Shown: positions 1 through 9,921 of the stretch, one piece after another
How the letters are laid out: every line of letters starts with the position of its first letter
Position numbering within the stretch: position 1 is the stretch's first letter
Assembly (NCBI RefSeq): GCF_002776525.5
Contig: NC_045441.1
Coordinates: 116,979,210 to 117,043,209 of the forward strand
Direction of reading: 5' to 3'
From: Piliocolobus tephrosceles
Taxonomy: Eukaryota; Chordata; Mammalia; Primates; Cercopithecidae
Length of the DNA stretch: 64,000 bases
Made by a program: the position numbers and the translations under genes
Notes under the pieces: model-generated
The model's input: the letters and a program-made list of their open reading frames with translations, nothing else
Told to the model about the DNA's origin: nothing
Database searches by the model: none

Positions 1-1245
1 ACACTACTTTTCTGCCTTTTGGGAGAGAGGTAGAAATTGGAACACTGACCTACGCTTTTCATTGTGAACTCTTTGGATTTATCTGGACTCAGGCTGAGCT
101 GAAGGTCTGAAATTGTCTAGGGTTGAAGTTTGCTGCTGTAAAGAGGAATAGTCCTTCCTCTTTTTTGGCAGAAGAAAGTGTTGTAGGGCCGTGAGAGGTA
201 CAAGTTTCTTCTGTTCTCTTGCTTTGCTATGCTATTAAGTCCTACATTATTTTGTTTAAGGTTGAAGAACTTGGGAATCCAGTTGTAAAACACTTTGACT
301 AATTTTTAAAAAACGAGGGTGATGTTAACACCTGTGTCTGCTCTTGAGAGTGGGGGTGAAGGAACAGAGTTGGTTCTGGAATATTTAAGGAGGAAGTGGA
401 CAGTAAGTTGATACAGACATTTTGGAGTTGTTCTGTTACAGAAAAAATCAGTAAGGATGATGGAAAAACTGAAGATGGATTTGTATTTTCTGAGTTGGGA
501 TGAGACTCAGAAATATGTGGGTGGCCAAAATATAACCTGGATAAATATGTGTCTTCTATCAAATCAGATCTTATTTTCTCGAAACCCTGAAGGATTTAAA
601 ATCTGGGTTTCTTTGAATAATTTGCTTGATATTCTTTAACTGCAACAGAATATTGTCAGCAGATGTTAAGTAGATGAGGTTGGGAGAAGTGTTGGGGTAC
701 TTAGTATAATCGAGTCACCCCAGCTTAGCTTAGAGATGGCTATTTTCTCTGGTTTTACTGACCTGGTTTACTCTCTGTTCTTTTCTCTTTGGATATGTTC
801 ACATTTCTTGTCAAGCGTTTGCAACAGCAGAATGAATCTTGAATTCTTGAATCTTATATGCTTATCGAAAGCAGCCATGGAGGCAGCATATCTTATCCTG
901 CTTATGGTGTGGAAGGCTAAAGGGAGGACGGACAGTGCCAAATCCCAGTTCCCATTTCCACTTACCCTCCCCCACCCACGTAATTGCCTCAGAAGGGGAA
1001 AGGAATGCCCCCGCCAGTCATTTGTTTTATACTAAGAACCATGATTCTCATTGGGTGACCAAGGCAAATTGACACAAGGGAGGAAAGGGCCATAATTTTC
1101 TCCTTCAGTGGGACTTGTGCTGTCAGGTTGTTGTAAAGCAAGATGTAGACTTCTTGCTGGGTAACTTAGTGGAGATTCCTTCAGTGTACAGCCTCTAGGA
1201 AATGCTACCTATAATTTAGTTCATTATAGCTAAATGTTTCTTAGG
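1..1245. other. Intron 1, no recognisable element
   Basis: AT-rich single-copy-looking intronic sequence. I saw no repeat family, gene or CpG-rich patch in it. Short open frames on both strands look like chance. Confidence 0.6.
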
Positions 1246-1557
1246 TTTCTTTCTTTTTCTTTTCTTTTTTTCTTTTTCTTAAGACAGAGTCTCGCTCTGT
1301 CGCCCAGGCTGGAGTGCAGTGGCACTATCTTGGCTCACTGCAACCTCCACCTCTTGGGTTCAAGCCATTCTCCTGCCTCAGCCTCCTGAGTAGCTGGGAT
1401 TACAGGCGCGCGTCAGCATGCTTAGCTAATTTTTGTATTTTTAGTAGAGACATGGTTTTACCATGTTGGCTGGTCCTGAACTCCTGGCCTCAAGCTGTCT
1501 GCCCGCCTTGGCCTCCCAAAGTACTGGGATTACAGATGTGAGCCACTGTGCCTGGCC
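1246..1557 (-). repeat. Alu element (AluS-like), full length
   Basis: Minus-strand Alu. It begins with a T/C-rich tail (reverse poly-A), then reads through both monomers to GCCTGGCC, the reverse of the Alu 5' end. Both monomers are present, so it is a full dimer. Confidence 0.93.
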
Positions 1558-1660
1558 CCTTAGGTTTCTGAACTAAGCAGTGTGTGTCTTTGAAAAGTTC
1601 AGTGGGGGTAGAGTAGTTTGTTGACCTGCTCTTTCCTACGTGTACTTAGCTCATGCAGGA

Positions 1661-1705
1661 ATGTTGCGGGAAGTCAGGGACCCCGAACAGAGGGACTGGC
1701 TATGT
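1661..1705 (+). repeat. Possible short fragment of an endogenous retroviral LTR
   Basis: A stretch beginning TGTTGCGGGAAGTCAGGGAC and continuing with a GAACAGAGGGACTGGCT-like end resembles the 5' edge of a primate ERV LTR as I remember it. The match stops after about 40 bases, so at most a remnant is present. I cannot name the family with confidence. Confidence 0.35.
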
Positions 1706-2094
1706 TGAAATATTGGGGGTGGGTTCCCCTAATTCAGGAAAAAACAAACAAACAAAACCCACCTTTCTTAAGCTACTTGAAATATCCTTCTACTATTCCA
1801 AAGGATAAGGTAGCTGAATAACAATATTTTAGAAGGGCCATTTATAAAGAAGTAGATAGGCCAGTATGGAAGGCTTTTCCCTGTGGTCTTAAAATGCCCA
1901 TTTCCCAGCAGGTAAGCCTGGTAGCTTTTAATCAAGATTGTAAGTAAAGGAACACTAAATTTTTACTGTGTCTTAAAGGTTTTCTGTCATTTTTCTGTCA
2001 AAAGGAAGCGCCTATCTGGCTCTAGTTATGTTAGCAGTATGGTAACTAATGAAACAGAATCAGAAGCAATTATACTTCCTTTCTTTCCTGAACA

Positions 2095-2430
2095 AGTATT
2101 TATTGATCATCTGCTATCTGTCAAGCTCTTTCTGGGCATTGGAGAAACAGAATTTAAAAAGTAGATCAAATTTCTGTCCTTATGGCTTATGGAGGAGTCA
2201 GATAATAAAGAAGTTAACAAGAAATAAGCATGATCGTACAAGATAGTGAAACCAGGTAGGGAACTGGGACAGAGTGGTTGGTAGTAAGGGAGAGGGTGGG
2301 TCCTTTAGATACTGTGTTTAGGAAAGAATTCTCAGAAGATGGCATTTGTGCTGAGATCTGATGGACATCAAATACTAACCATAAAGGAAGTGCATTCCTG
2401 GCCAAAGGAACAGCAAGTGCAAAGCCCCTG
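2095..2430 (+). repeat. Ancient interspersed repeat (L2/MIR age)
   Basis: Diverged copy of a common mammalian repeat whose typical text runs from a TATTTATTGA... core through a 'GCACTGGGGATACA'-like segment to a 'GGAACAGCAAGTGCAAAG' end. That last motif is clear at 2408-2423. A second copy of the 5' part is at 40295-40500 and a short third at 27455-27545. Exact family name not determined. Confidence 0.55.
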
Positions 2431-2463
2431 GGGTTTCCACCATTGATGATTTCTTCTTCTTCT

Positions 2464-2624
2464 TTTTTTTTTTTCAGTCAGAATTTCACTTAGTTGCCAG
2501 GCTGGAATGCAGTAGCACAATCATGGCTCATTGCAGCCTTGAACTCCTGGGCTCAAGGGATCCTCCTGCCTCAGCCTCCTGAGTAGCTAGGACTACAGGT
2601 GCGTGCTACCATACCTGGCTAATC
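2464..2624 (-). repeat. Partial Alu (old, AluJ-like)
   Basis: T-rich tail followed by about 160 bp of Alu ending in CCTGGCTAATC, so roughly half an element in minus orientation. It lies only about 40 bp from the plus-strand Alu at 2664. Confidence 0.85.
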
Positions 2625-2663
2625 AGTGACATGAAGTACACTGAATAAATGTTAAGAATGGGA

Positions 2664-2955
2664 GGCTGGGCACAGTGGCTCATGCCTGTAATCCCAGCAC
2701 TTTGGGAGCCCGAAGCAGGCAGACCACCTGAGTTCAGGAGTTTGAGACTAGCCCGACCAACATGATGAAACCCTGTCTCTACTAAAAATACAAAAAAAAT
2801 TAGCCAGGCATGGTGGCATGTACCTGTAGTCCCAGGTACTCCGGAGGCTGAGGCAGGAGAATCACTTGTACCTGGGAGGTGGAGGTTGCAGTGAACTGAG
2901 ATCGGGCCGTTGCACTCCAGCCTGGGTGACAGAGTGAGACTCTGTCTCAAAAAAA
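2664..2955 (+). repeat. Alu element (AluS/J-like) with target-site duplication
   Basis: Starts GGCTGGGCACAGTGG and ends in a short A-tail. AAGAATGGGAG is present on both sides (ending just before 2664, and from about 2954), a target-site duplication. Confidence 0.93.
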
Positions 2956-4267
2956 GAATGGGAGACTGATAAGAAAAAATACTTAGTCATAGGCTTGTTT
3001 CTAATAGGATTAACACTAAGATCTTCTGACTATCAGCTAGTCCTGTGTATTCCCAAAGTCACTGTTTTTCTTCTAATTGAGGGAAAAACATGGATGAAAA
3101 AAAATGCCAAGAGTAGGCTTAATAAGAGCTAAATAGCATCTAGAACTTGTTGTTGTTTATGTTTCTGTTAGCATTTTGTTACTAGGTGGAATTTACTGTG
3201 GCTGTAGCCTCTGGCAGTACTTTTTTGCCTAGTTAGTGAAAAACAAAGTAGCATGCATCAGGGATCAAAACTATCAGGTAAGAACTGGCTCACACACCCT
3301 GTGGCTCATTAACATGAGTGGGAACTTCTGAGGCCAGTGACTAGTTCTGGCAATAGTGGGCAAATGATTTGGTGAAGTCTATGCCCCAGTTTACTTCGAG
3401 GATAAATTTGGGGAGCAAGTGAAAATTGTGGTTTCCGTTTGTAGGTTTAGCAGAGAAAATTGGCCAGGTTTTTGAATTGAGGTAACAAGGTTATCTAAGG
3501 CCTGTTGTCCACTCACTTCTGAGCATAGGCTAGCTACCCATCTGACAGATATGGTTCTAACAGGGGCATGGTAAATATCCTTTGGAGTTTGGTCTTTGGA
3601 TTTATTTCATTTCTCCAAGAAGAGCATAGGTACATACTGTAGGAAATTTTGTGCCGTATCAGGGAAAAGAAATGCAATAAAGGGATTCAACTGTTACTGG
3701 GCTTATCTGGCTTTTCCTCTTATTTGTTGCTGGGAGATGGGTACACACTTGGTTTCTGTTGCTACTTCCTCTCTTGGGAGACTGACATAGGCTTTTTGCT
3801 TTTACAGCAGAAATTTATGTGGAATCACAGGTTGTGAACATTTGATATAGATGGAATGTTACGGGATTTCACTTATTTTCATTAGACTCAATATGATAAA
3901 TTAATAATCTTTTTCTTCACTCTAATGTTTAAGAAAAAATGAACAGTGGTTTCAGTTGGTGTTTTTTAAAAGTTAGGAAGTTAAGCAACTTATGGGAAAA
4001 ATAAAACTAATTAAAATGTTCATGTCATTTTCAGATGCCATTTTTGAAATGTGTAATCTGTAATATAAACTGGCTTGGCACATTTTCTTCAGTTATATGC
4101 TTATCATGTGTGATTTAAGGTACCATCTCCTCCCTATTCCTCAACAAAGTTTGAGGCTCCTTGAGTTCTCAGTTCTGTTTATTTGGCCAGTAGTCTGCTT
4201 GGGATGTAAAATAAAGGAGATTTAAGGGATCTGTGCTTAAAGTTAGTAATCTAATTTATTAACTTTG
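2956..4267. other. Intron 1, no recognisable element
   Basis: AT-rich intronic sequence. I recognised no repeat or gene here. Confidence 0.5.
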
Positions 4268-4455
4268 TCCCTGGGAAGCAGCATGGCAGAGAGAAGAGAC
4301 ATTGGGCCATAAGTCAGGGGACACAAGTTCTGGCCTGGGTGCTGCCATTTGGGTAATGTTGGGTAAGATATTCCACCTCAAACTGTCCTAACATGAGGTT
4401 ACTGGATGCATGTCTCTAAGCATCTTCCAGTCCCATAAGGCTGTGATTTTATAAG
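4268..4455 (+). repeat. MIR element
   Basis: Diverged tRNA-derived SINE. The order GGAAGCAGCATGGCAGAG, 'ttctggcctgggtgctgcca', 'gttgggtaagat' and 'ccacctcaaactgtc' follows the MIR core in plus orientation. Confidence 0.6.
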
Positions 4456-4985
4456 AAACCCTGTGTTACATTTCATTTAGGCATGCTGAAACAAAGCTGA
4501 GAAATCTCATACCTTAATGGCTTGACTTTGAATTACTGCTTATCTTGCATAAAGCAGGTTTTCTGTTCCTATTCTTTTTTTAAAAAAAATCTTTATTTTG
4601 AGAAAGCAGGTTAGTGGAAATATGGTTTTCTGGTGTGGAAGATCAGAGAGTTAGAATGAGACTAAATAATTGAATGGTGGAGTGGATAGAAGGTAGATAG
4701 AAGTAAGGGGAGTCCTTGGTTTCCTTTCAGTAGTGTATGAGGATAAACTCGTGGGAGTGTTGCTTGAGACCCAGAGGAACATGGTTCTGGTGGGTTTTAT
4801 TCACCTAGTCCTATCTCTGCTTCAGAACACCCTGACATTTTCCTGGTGCAGCAGATCTTGAATTGAGAAAGGAAGGGGAGAGGAGGGAACTTAGGGAGCC
4901 CCTGGCTCATAGGGAGAGTCTGTCTTTTCCTGCTCTTGATTGGGAGTGTGCGGGCTAATAGGGTCCTGAGCTCTGTTCTTGCTTG
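4456..4985. other. Intron 1, no recognisable element
   Basis: No repeat or gene recognised. Confidence 0.5.
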
Positions 4986-5098
4986 GAGCCAGAACATCTG
5001 ATATTCAAAATGCTCCAATGAGCATTTCCTTTGAATATTATGTTAGTGTTCAAAACATTTCAGATTTTGGATTTTTGGATTAGGGATGCTCAACCTGT
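4986..5098. repeat. Fragment of a Tigger-type DNA transposon
   Basis: The text 'cagattttggatttttggat' followed by 'tagggatgctcaacctgta' is a familiar end of a Tc1/mariner-Tigger non-autonomous element. The other end is missing or too diverged to place. Confidence 0.45.
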
Positions 5099-5231
5099 AT
5101 AGGAATCATTTAAATCAATTCTTGGCAGTTGCTCACATGGTTTCTTTACTTCTGAGTTTATTTTTTATGGTAAACCTTAAATCCTTTCTGGGAGTAGATT
5201 CAGAGTGAGAGAAAGGAGCCCAGTGATTTCC

Positions 5232-5372
5232 TAAACAGGTCATCACATCAGGACAACCTAGAAGACTTTTCCCAGGCATTGAATTAGAAGCTCTGGGACT
5301 GGCCTGGAAAGGTCATTTTCAAAAAAAGCTACTCCTAGGCTATTCTGAAAGAAACAGTTTGGGATTGATCTC
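5232..5372 (+). repeat. Possible MER5-like hAT fragment
   Basis: 'atcacatcaggacaacctag' followed by 'agaagctctggga' and a 'gaaagaaacagt' end resembles a heavily diverged MER5-type element. Weak call. Confidence 0.3.
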
Positions 5373-6213
5373 GGGCTGGCATGTGAGATCCACTGATCTT
5401 GTCTTCTGTACTGTTTATAGTTGAAGGGGCAGGACGTGAATGATAAATGAAATGTATGTATGTGGAGGTGGGTGCACCAGAATTTTATGAGAGGAGGATA
5501 GTGGTTTCTCTCTCTTCGCATTTGTCTTGATGGTTCCCAGGACACTTTGTTTTTAATTTGTGGCTCAATATTGGGCTGGGGTCCTCAGGGTCCACTTATA
5601 GTGACTCAGATCCTATTCCTAGGTCACAGCTGACAGCTGAGAAGTTGTTTTATATGCCTGATGTAGGCCATATGCTCATTTTAACACTCATCTGCCACTT
5701 TTCCTTCTGTTTGCATAGATTCCCAGGATCTTCCTATAATTTGGCACCAATAACTTGGCACATTATTTCAGTGGAAGTCTTTAGTGTCATTTACAAAACT
5801 AAGATTTTACATTCCTCACTTTCTGTTCTTGCAATCCTGAGGAGCCTCATCCTTAGGCCTTTTGGATCTCTCCTGTTTCTTATTCATAGGCCCCATTCTT
5901 AACAACACTAAAACTGCAAATGATCTACTCAGTGGTCTTAGTCTTTATATTTCACTAGCTTGTCTAATATGGAAGTAAAAATAATTCTCAGGTCTTATGA
6001 AGTCCTTATGATTAGGGGTCACATTTACAGTTCCCTTGATGGCCTTTTTTCATTCTGGTCAATAGTTTTCCAGTTTATCCTGGAATTCCTTCAAAACGTT
6101 CAGTGGGTGTGTGTCATCCAGTATTAGTAATTGAATAATTGGTATTTCTATACTCAACTTGCTGTTAAAATTTCAAGCAGTAGAGAGGTATGAAGTCAAA
6201 AACAAAAATCCCT
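5373..6213. other. Intron 1, no recognisable element
   Basis: No repeat or gene recognised. Confidence 0.5.
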
Positions 6214-6494
6214 GGCTGGGCGTGGTGGCCCACGCATGTAATCTCAGCACTTTGGGAACCCGAGGTGGTTAGATCACTTGAGGCTAGGAGTTCGATACCA
6301 GCTTGGCCAACATGGCAAGACCCCATCTCTACTAAAAATACAAAAAGTAGCTGGGCATGGTGGTGCGTGCCTGTAATCCCAGTTACTCGGGAGGCTGAGG
6401 GGTAAGAATCTCTTGAACTCGGGAGGTGGAGGTTGCAGTGAGCCAAGATCACGCCACTGCACTACAGCCTGGGCAGCAGAGGGAGACACAGTCT

Positions 6495-6521
<27 letters not shown>
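6214..6521 (+). repeat. Alu element with long poly-A tail
   Basis: Plus-strand full dimer starting GGCTGGGCGTGGTGG and ending in an uninterrupted A run of about 27 bases (6495-6521). Confidence 0.95.
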
Positions 6522-6525
<4 letters not shown>

Positions 6526-6649
6526 CTCTGTTTGCCCTCCTTGCCCCTCAGTTTTCTACCATTCATTCTCATACTCCCAGCAAATGTCAACAGTATATTT
6601 GCTTCCAGAATGTTTCATGCAGATACACACCCTCTCCTCCTTTTTAAAA

Positions 6650-6945
6650 GAAACTGAAATAGGGTCAATCTCTGTGTGTTTGACAATTTTCTTATTTTAG
6701 TAAGTTGTCACGACTATCTTTCTGTCATAGATCTACCTCATTCTTTTTTAATGGTTGAGCAATATTCCACAGTTTGGATGTATATTATCTATTTTTCTGT
6801 TGATGTATGTTGTTTTTAGCTTTTCATAATTCTAAGCACTATTGCACTGACAGAACTGTGTATCTCTGTGCTCTGATGCTAGCATTTGTATAAGATAGAT
6901 TCTAAAAGTGCAGCCACTGGTACCTTTTTTGTAACCTTTTTTGTT
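6650..6945 (-). repeat. Probable old L1 3' fragment
   Basis: 'atctacctcattctttttta' followed by 'atggttgagcaatattccac' and later 'aagtgcagccactggtacc' follow the reverse strand of an old L1 3' region. Similar text is at 28230-28290 and 54645-54840. Confidence 0.45.
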
Positions 6946-7168
6946 TTTAGTGGTGGTTGGGGTGCTTTACTTGTACCTTACCTGTTTATTTCTTACAGGT
7001 GTCATGTTAGATAAAATTTAGGGTAAAATACTGCTTAATAGTTCATTACTCAATAGTTTTTTTATGCTTGGTAGTTTTATTTCCCCGATAAGACTATTCC
7101 TGAAAGTCACTTTGCCTTTTCTATGGAGCGCAGGGCCCACCCAGCACCTGGGCCTTGGTAAATAATTA

Positions 7169-7777
7169 CAGTTGTCCCTTGGTATTTGGTTCCAAGACTT
7201 CCCCAAGCCCCCAATACCAAAATCTGGAGATGCTCAAGTCCCTTGTATAAAATGGGATAGTATTTGCACATAACCCATGCACAACCTCTTTTATCTTATT
7301 TTATTTTATTTTTTGAGACAGAATCTCTCTGTCACCCAGGCTAGAGGACAGTGGCACAATCATGGCTTACTGCAGCCTCAACCTCCTAGGCTCAAGTGAT
7401 CCTCCCACCACAGCCCCCTCAGTAGCTGGGACTACAGGTACATGCTACCACACCTGGCTAATACATTTTTTGTGGAGATGGGGTCTCCCTATCTTGCCCA
7501 GGCTGTTGTTGAACTCCTGGGTTGAAAATGATCCTCCCACCTCAGCCTCCGAAAGTGTTGGAATTACAGGTGTGAGCCACTGTGCCCAGGCTCCTGTATG
7601 CTTTAAATCATGTCTGTGTTACTAATAATACCTAATACAGTGTAAATGCTATGTAGATAATTGCTATATTTTATTGTTTTTTAATTTTTTTTGTTGTTGC
7701 ATTGTTACTCTTACTGTTTTTTTCCTGAATATTTTTGACCCATGGTTGGTTGAATCCATGGATGTGAGGGCCTACTG
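7169..7777. mobile_element. Tigger-type DNA transposon, split by an Alu
   Basis: Non-autonomous Tc1/mariner-type element. It begins CAGTTGTCCCTTGGTAT and ends GTGAGGGCCTACTG, and is flanked by TA at 7167-7168 and 7778-7779, the expected TA target duplication. An older Alu (7289-7591) sits inside it and a second Alu (7783-8098) inserted right beside its 3' end. A related copy without the Alu is at 42687-43029. Confidence 0.75.
7289..7591 (-). repeat. Alu element (AluJ-like) inside the Tigger element
   Basis: T-rich (TTTTA)n start, both monomers, ending GTGCCCAGGC. The Tigger sequence resumes directly after it ('cctgtatgctttaaatc'). Confidence 0.9.
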
Positions 7778-7782
7778 TACTT

Positions 7783-8098
7783 CTTTTTTTTTCTTTTATT
7801 TTTTTTTTTTGAGATGGAGTCTCTCTCTGTTTCCAGGCTGGAGTGCAGTGGCACCATCTTGGCTCACTGAAACCTCCACCTCTCAGGTTCAAGCGATTCC
7901 CCTGCCTCAGCTTCCCAAATAGCTGGGACTACAGGTGCATGCCACCATGCCCAGCTAATTTTTTTTTTTTTTATATTTTAGTAGAGATGGGGTTTCACCA
8001 TGTTGGCCAGGATGGTCTTGATTTCCTTACCTTGTGATCCACCCACCTCAGCCTCCCAAAATGTTGGAATTACAGGCGTGAACCACCACACCTGGCTT
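7783..8098 (-). repeat. Alu element (AluS-like) with target-site duplication
   Basis: Full minus-strand dimer. TACTGTACTT occurs just before it (7773-7782) and just after it (8099-8108). Confidence 0.94.
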
Positions 8099-8108
8099 TA
8101 CTGTACTT

Positions 8109-8451
8109 ATTAATTGGTTGCCCACCCCCGCCAACCCCAGGTGTCTTAAGGTCTTAGTACTGACAGGTGGAGTAGGTCCTTTTTGGCTTTGTTTTTGTCT
8201 GTTTTCTCTGGGTTCTGGAGAGTTCCATGACTAAGGAAATTTTTGACTTCCTAAAGTGCAGATGACAGGTGGAGGTGAGAGGCAAAGTCACGTGAGAGAA
8301 GTCTGACTTTTTTCCTATTTGCAGGCTCATAGCTTTTCCTCTTTTCCCTTTTTCTTCTTGGATAAGAAGGTGGTGTGTGATATTGTGATGTAAAAAGAAA
8401 TATATATCTGGTTGTGGTCTTCTTGGCACAGAGCTCCTAAAACTCTAGTCA
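8109..8451. other. Intron 1, no recognisable element
   Basis: No repeat or gene recognised. Confidence 0.5.
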
Positions 8452-8700
8452 TTTCTTTTTTGCTTTTTTGGAGACAAGGTCTCACTCTGTTGCTCAGGCT
8501 GGAGTGCAGTGGTGCGATCACAACTCATTGCAGCCTCAGCCTGCTGGGCTTAAGGGATCCTCTGGCTAATTTTTGTATTTTTTGTAGAGACGGGGCCTCT
8601 CTGTGCTGCCCAGGCTGGTCTTGAACTCCTGGGCTCAAGTGATCCTCATCCCTTCACCTCCCAAAGTGTTGGGACTACAGGCGTGAGCCATTCTGCCCAG
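8452..8700 (-). repeat. Alu element (AluJ-like) with internal deletion
   Basis: Minus-strand Alu about 250 bp long. The segment normally between 'ggatcctcc' and 'ggctaatttttgtattttt' is missing (about 50 bp, around 8559-8563). Confidence 0.92.
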
Positions 8701-9594
8701 CAAACAAGCCCCCTTTGAACCACACTTGAGTTAATGAGGGACTCTGGGAAGCTCCTAAGTGTGAGTGGGGCCTGGTTGCTAGAGATCGTGTTCAATCACT
8801 GATGGCCAGTGATTTAATAAATCATGCCTGTGTTACCTCCTTAAATGATGGGGTTTGGAGAGCTTTGGGGTTGGGGAAAAGTGGGAGGTGCTGAGAGGGT
8901 GGTGTGCCCAGAGAGGGTATGGAGGCTGTGCACTCCGCCCCCCATATATTACCTTAGGTATCTCTTCCATCTCGCTGTTCCCGAGTTGTATACTTTTATA
9001 AATCTACTTACTAGTAAGTAAGCTGTTTTCCAGAGTTCTGTGAGCTGTTCTAGCAAATTAATGAACTCGAGAAGAGGCTCATGAGAACCCCTAATTTATA
9101 GCTGGTCAGTCATTAAGGGTGGCTTGAACTTGGCATCTGCAGTGGGAGGAGTCTTGTGTGATGGCCCCTTTAACTTGTGGGATCTGACACGAATTCCAGG
9201 AAGACAGTGTCTGAATTGAATTGAATTGAGTCGTAGAACACCCAGTTGGTGTCTGCAGAGAATTAGAGGATTGCTTGGTGTGGAAAAAAACCCACACACA
9301 GTTGGTATCAGAAATGTTTATGTGACTACAGAAGAAAAACAAAACAGTTGTTTGTCCTTTTCAGGGTGGTAGGTAGTAAGAATGACACTATCTGGCATGG
9401 AGAACACTCGTTTTTTAGAGTTGTTTGAGGAGATGTCACTGGACCAGGGGATCTGGTTTGCAGCCTTTCTGGGTATTGGGAAGTGCTCATCCTAATCCTG
9501 GTATTGGTTTACCCAAAGTTTCCCAGGCTTCACATGTTTCTGTGCTCCTACAATGGCTTTGACATATCACTTCATTGAGTTTTGGAAATCTTTT
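8701..9594. other. Intron 1, no recognisable element
   Basis: No repeat or gene recognised. A small GAATT repeat (ctgaattgaattgaattgag) lies near 9210. Confidence 0.5.
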
Positions 9595-9610
9595 TGACAG
9601 TCAACAATTT

Positions 9611-9905
9611 TTTTTTTTTTTTTTGAAGTGGAGTCTCTCTCTGTTGCCCAGGCTGGAGTGCAGTGGCGCAATCTTGGCTCACTGCAAGCTCTGTCTCCTG
9701 GGTTCACGCCATTCTCCTGCCTCAGCCTCCCGAGTAACTGGGACTACAGGCGCCCGCCACCACACCTGGCTAATTTTTTTGTATTTTTAGTAGAGATAGG
9801 GTTTCACCATGTTAGCCAGGATGGTGTCAATCTCCTGACCTCATGATCCGCCCGCCTCGGCCTCCTGAAGTACTAGGATTATAGGTGTGAGTCACCGTGC
9901 CCGGC
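9611..9905 (-). repeat. AluY element with 15-16 bp target-site duplication
   Basis: T-run start, CAAGCTCTGTCTCCTGGG young-type text, ending GTGCCCGGC. TGACAGTCAACAATTT is present directly before (from 9595) and directly after (from 9906). Confidence 0.95.
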
Positions 9906-9921
9906 TGACAGTCAACAATTT

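Noticed and set aside
2606..2950. Open frames of 60-130 codons with text like 'SPRLECSG.I.AHC.L.LPGSSDSPASAS'
   Set aside because: This and many similar frames (for example at 13352, 18899, 54168, 56821 and 62674) are translations of Alu sequence.
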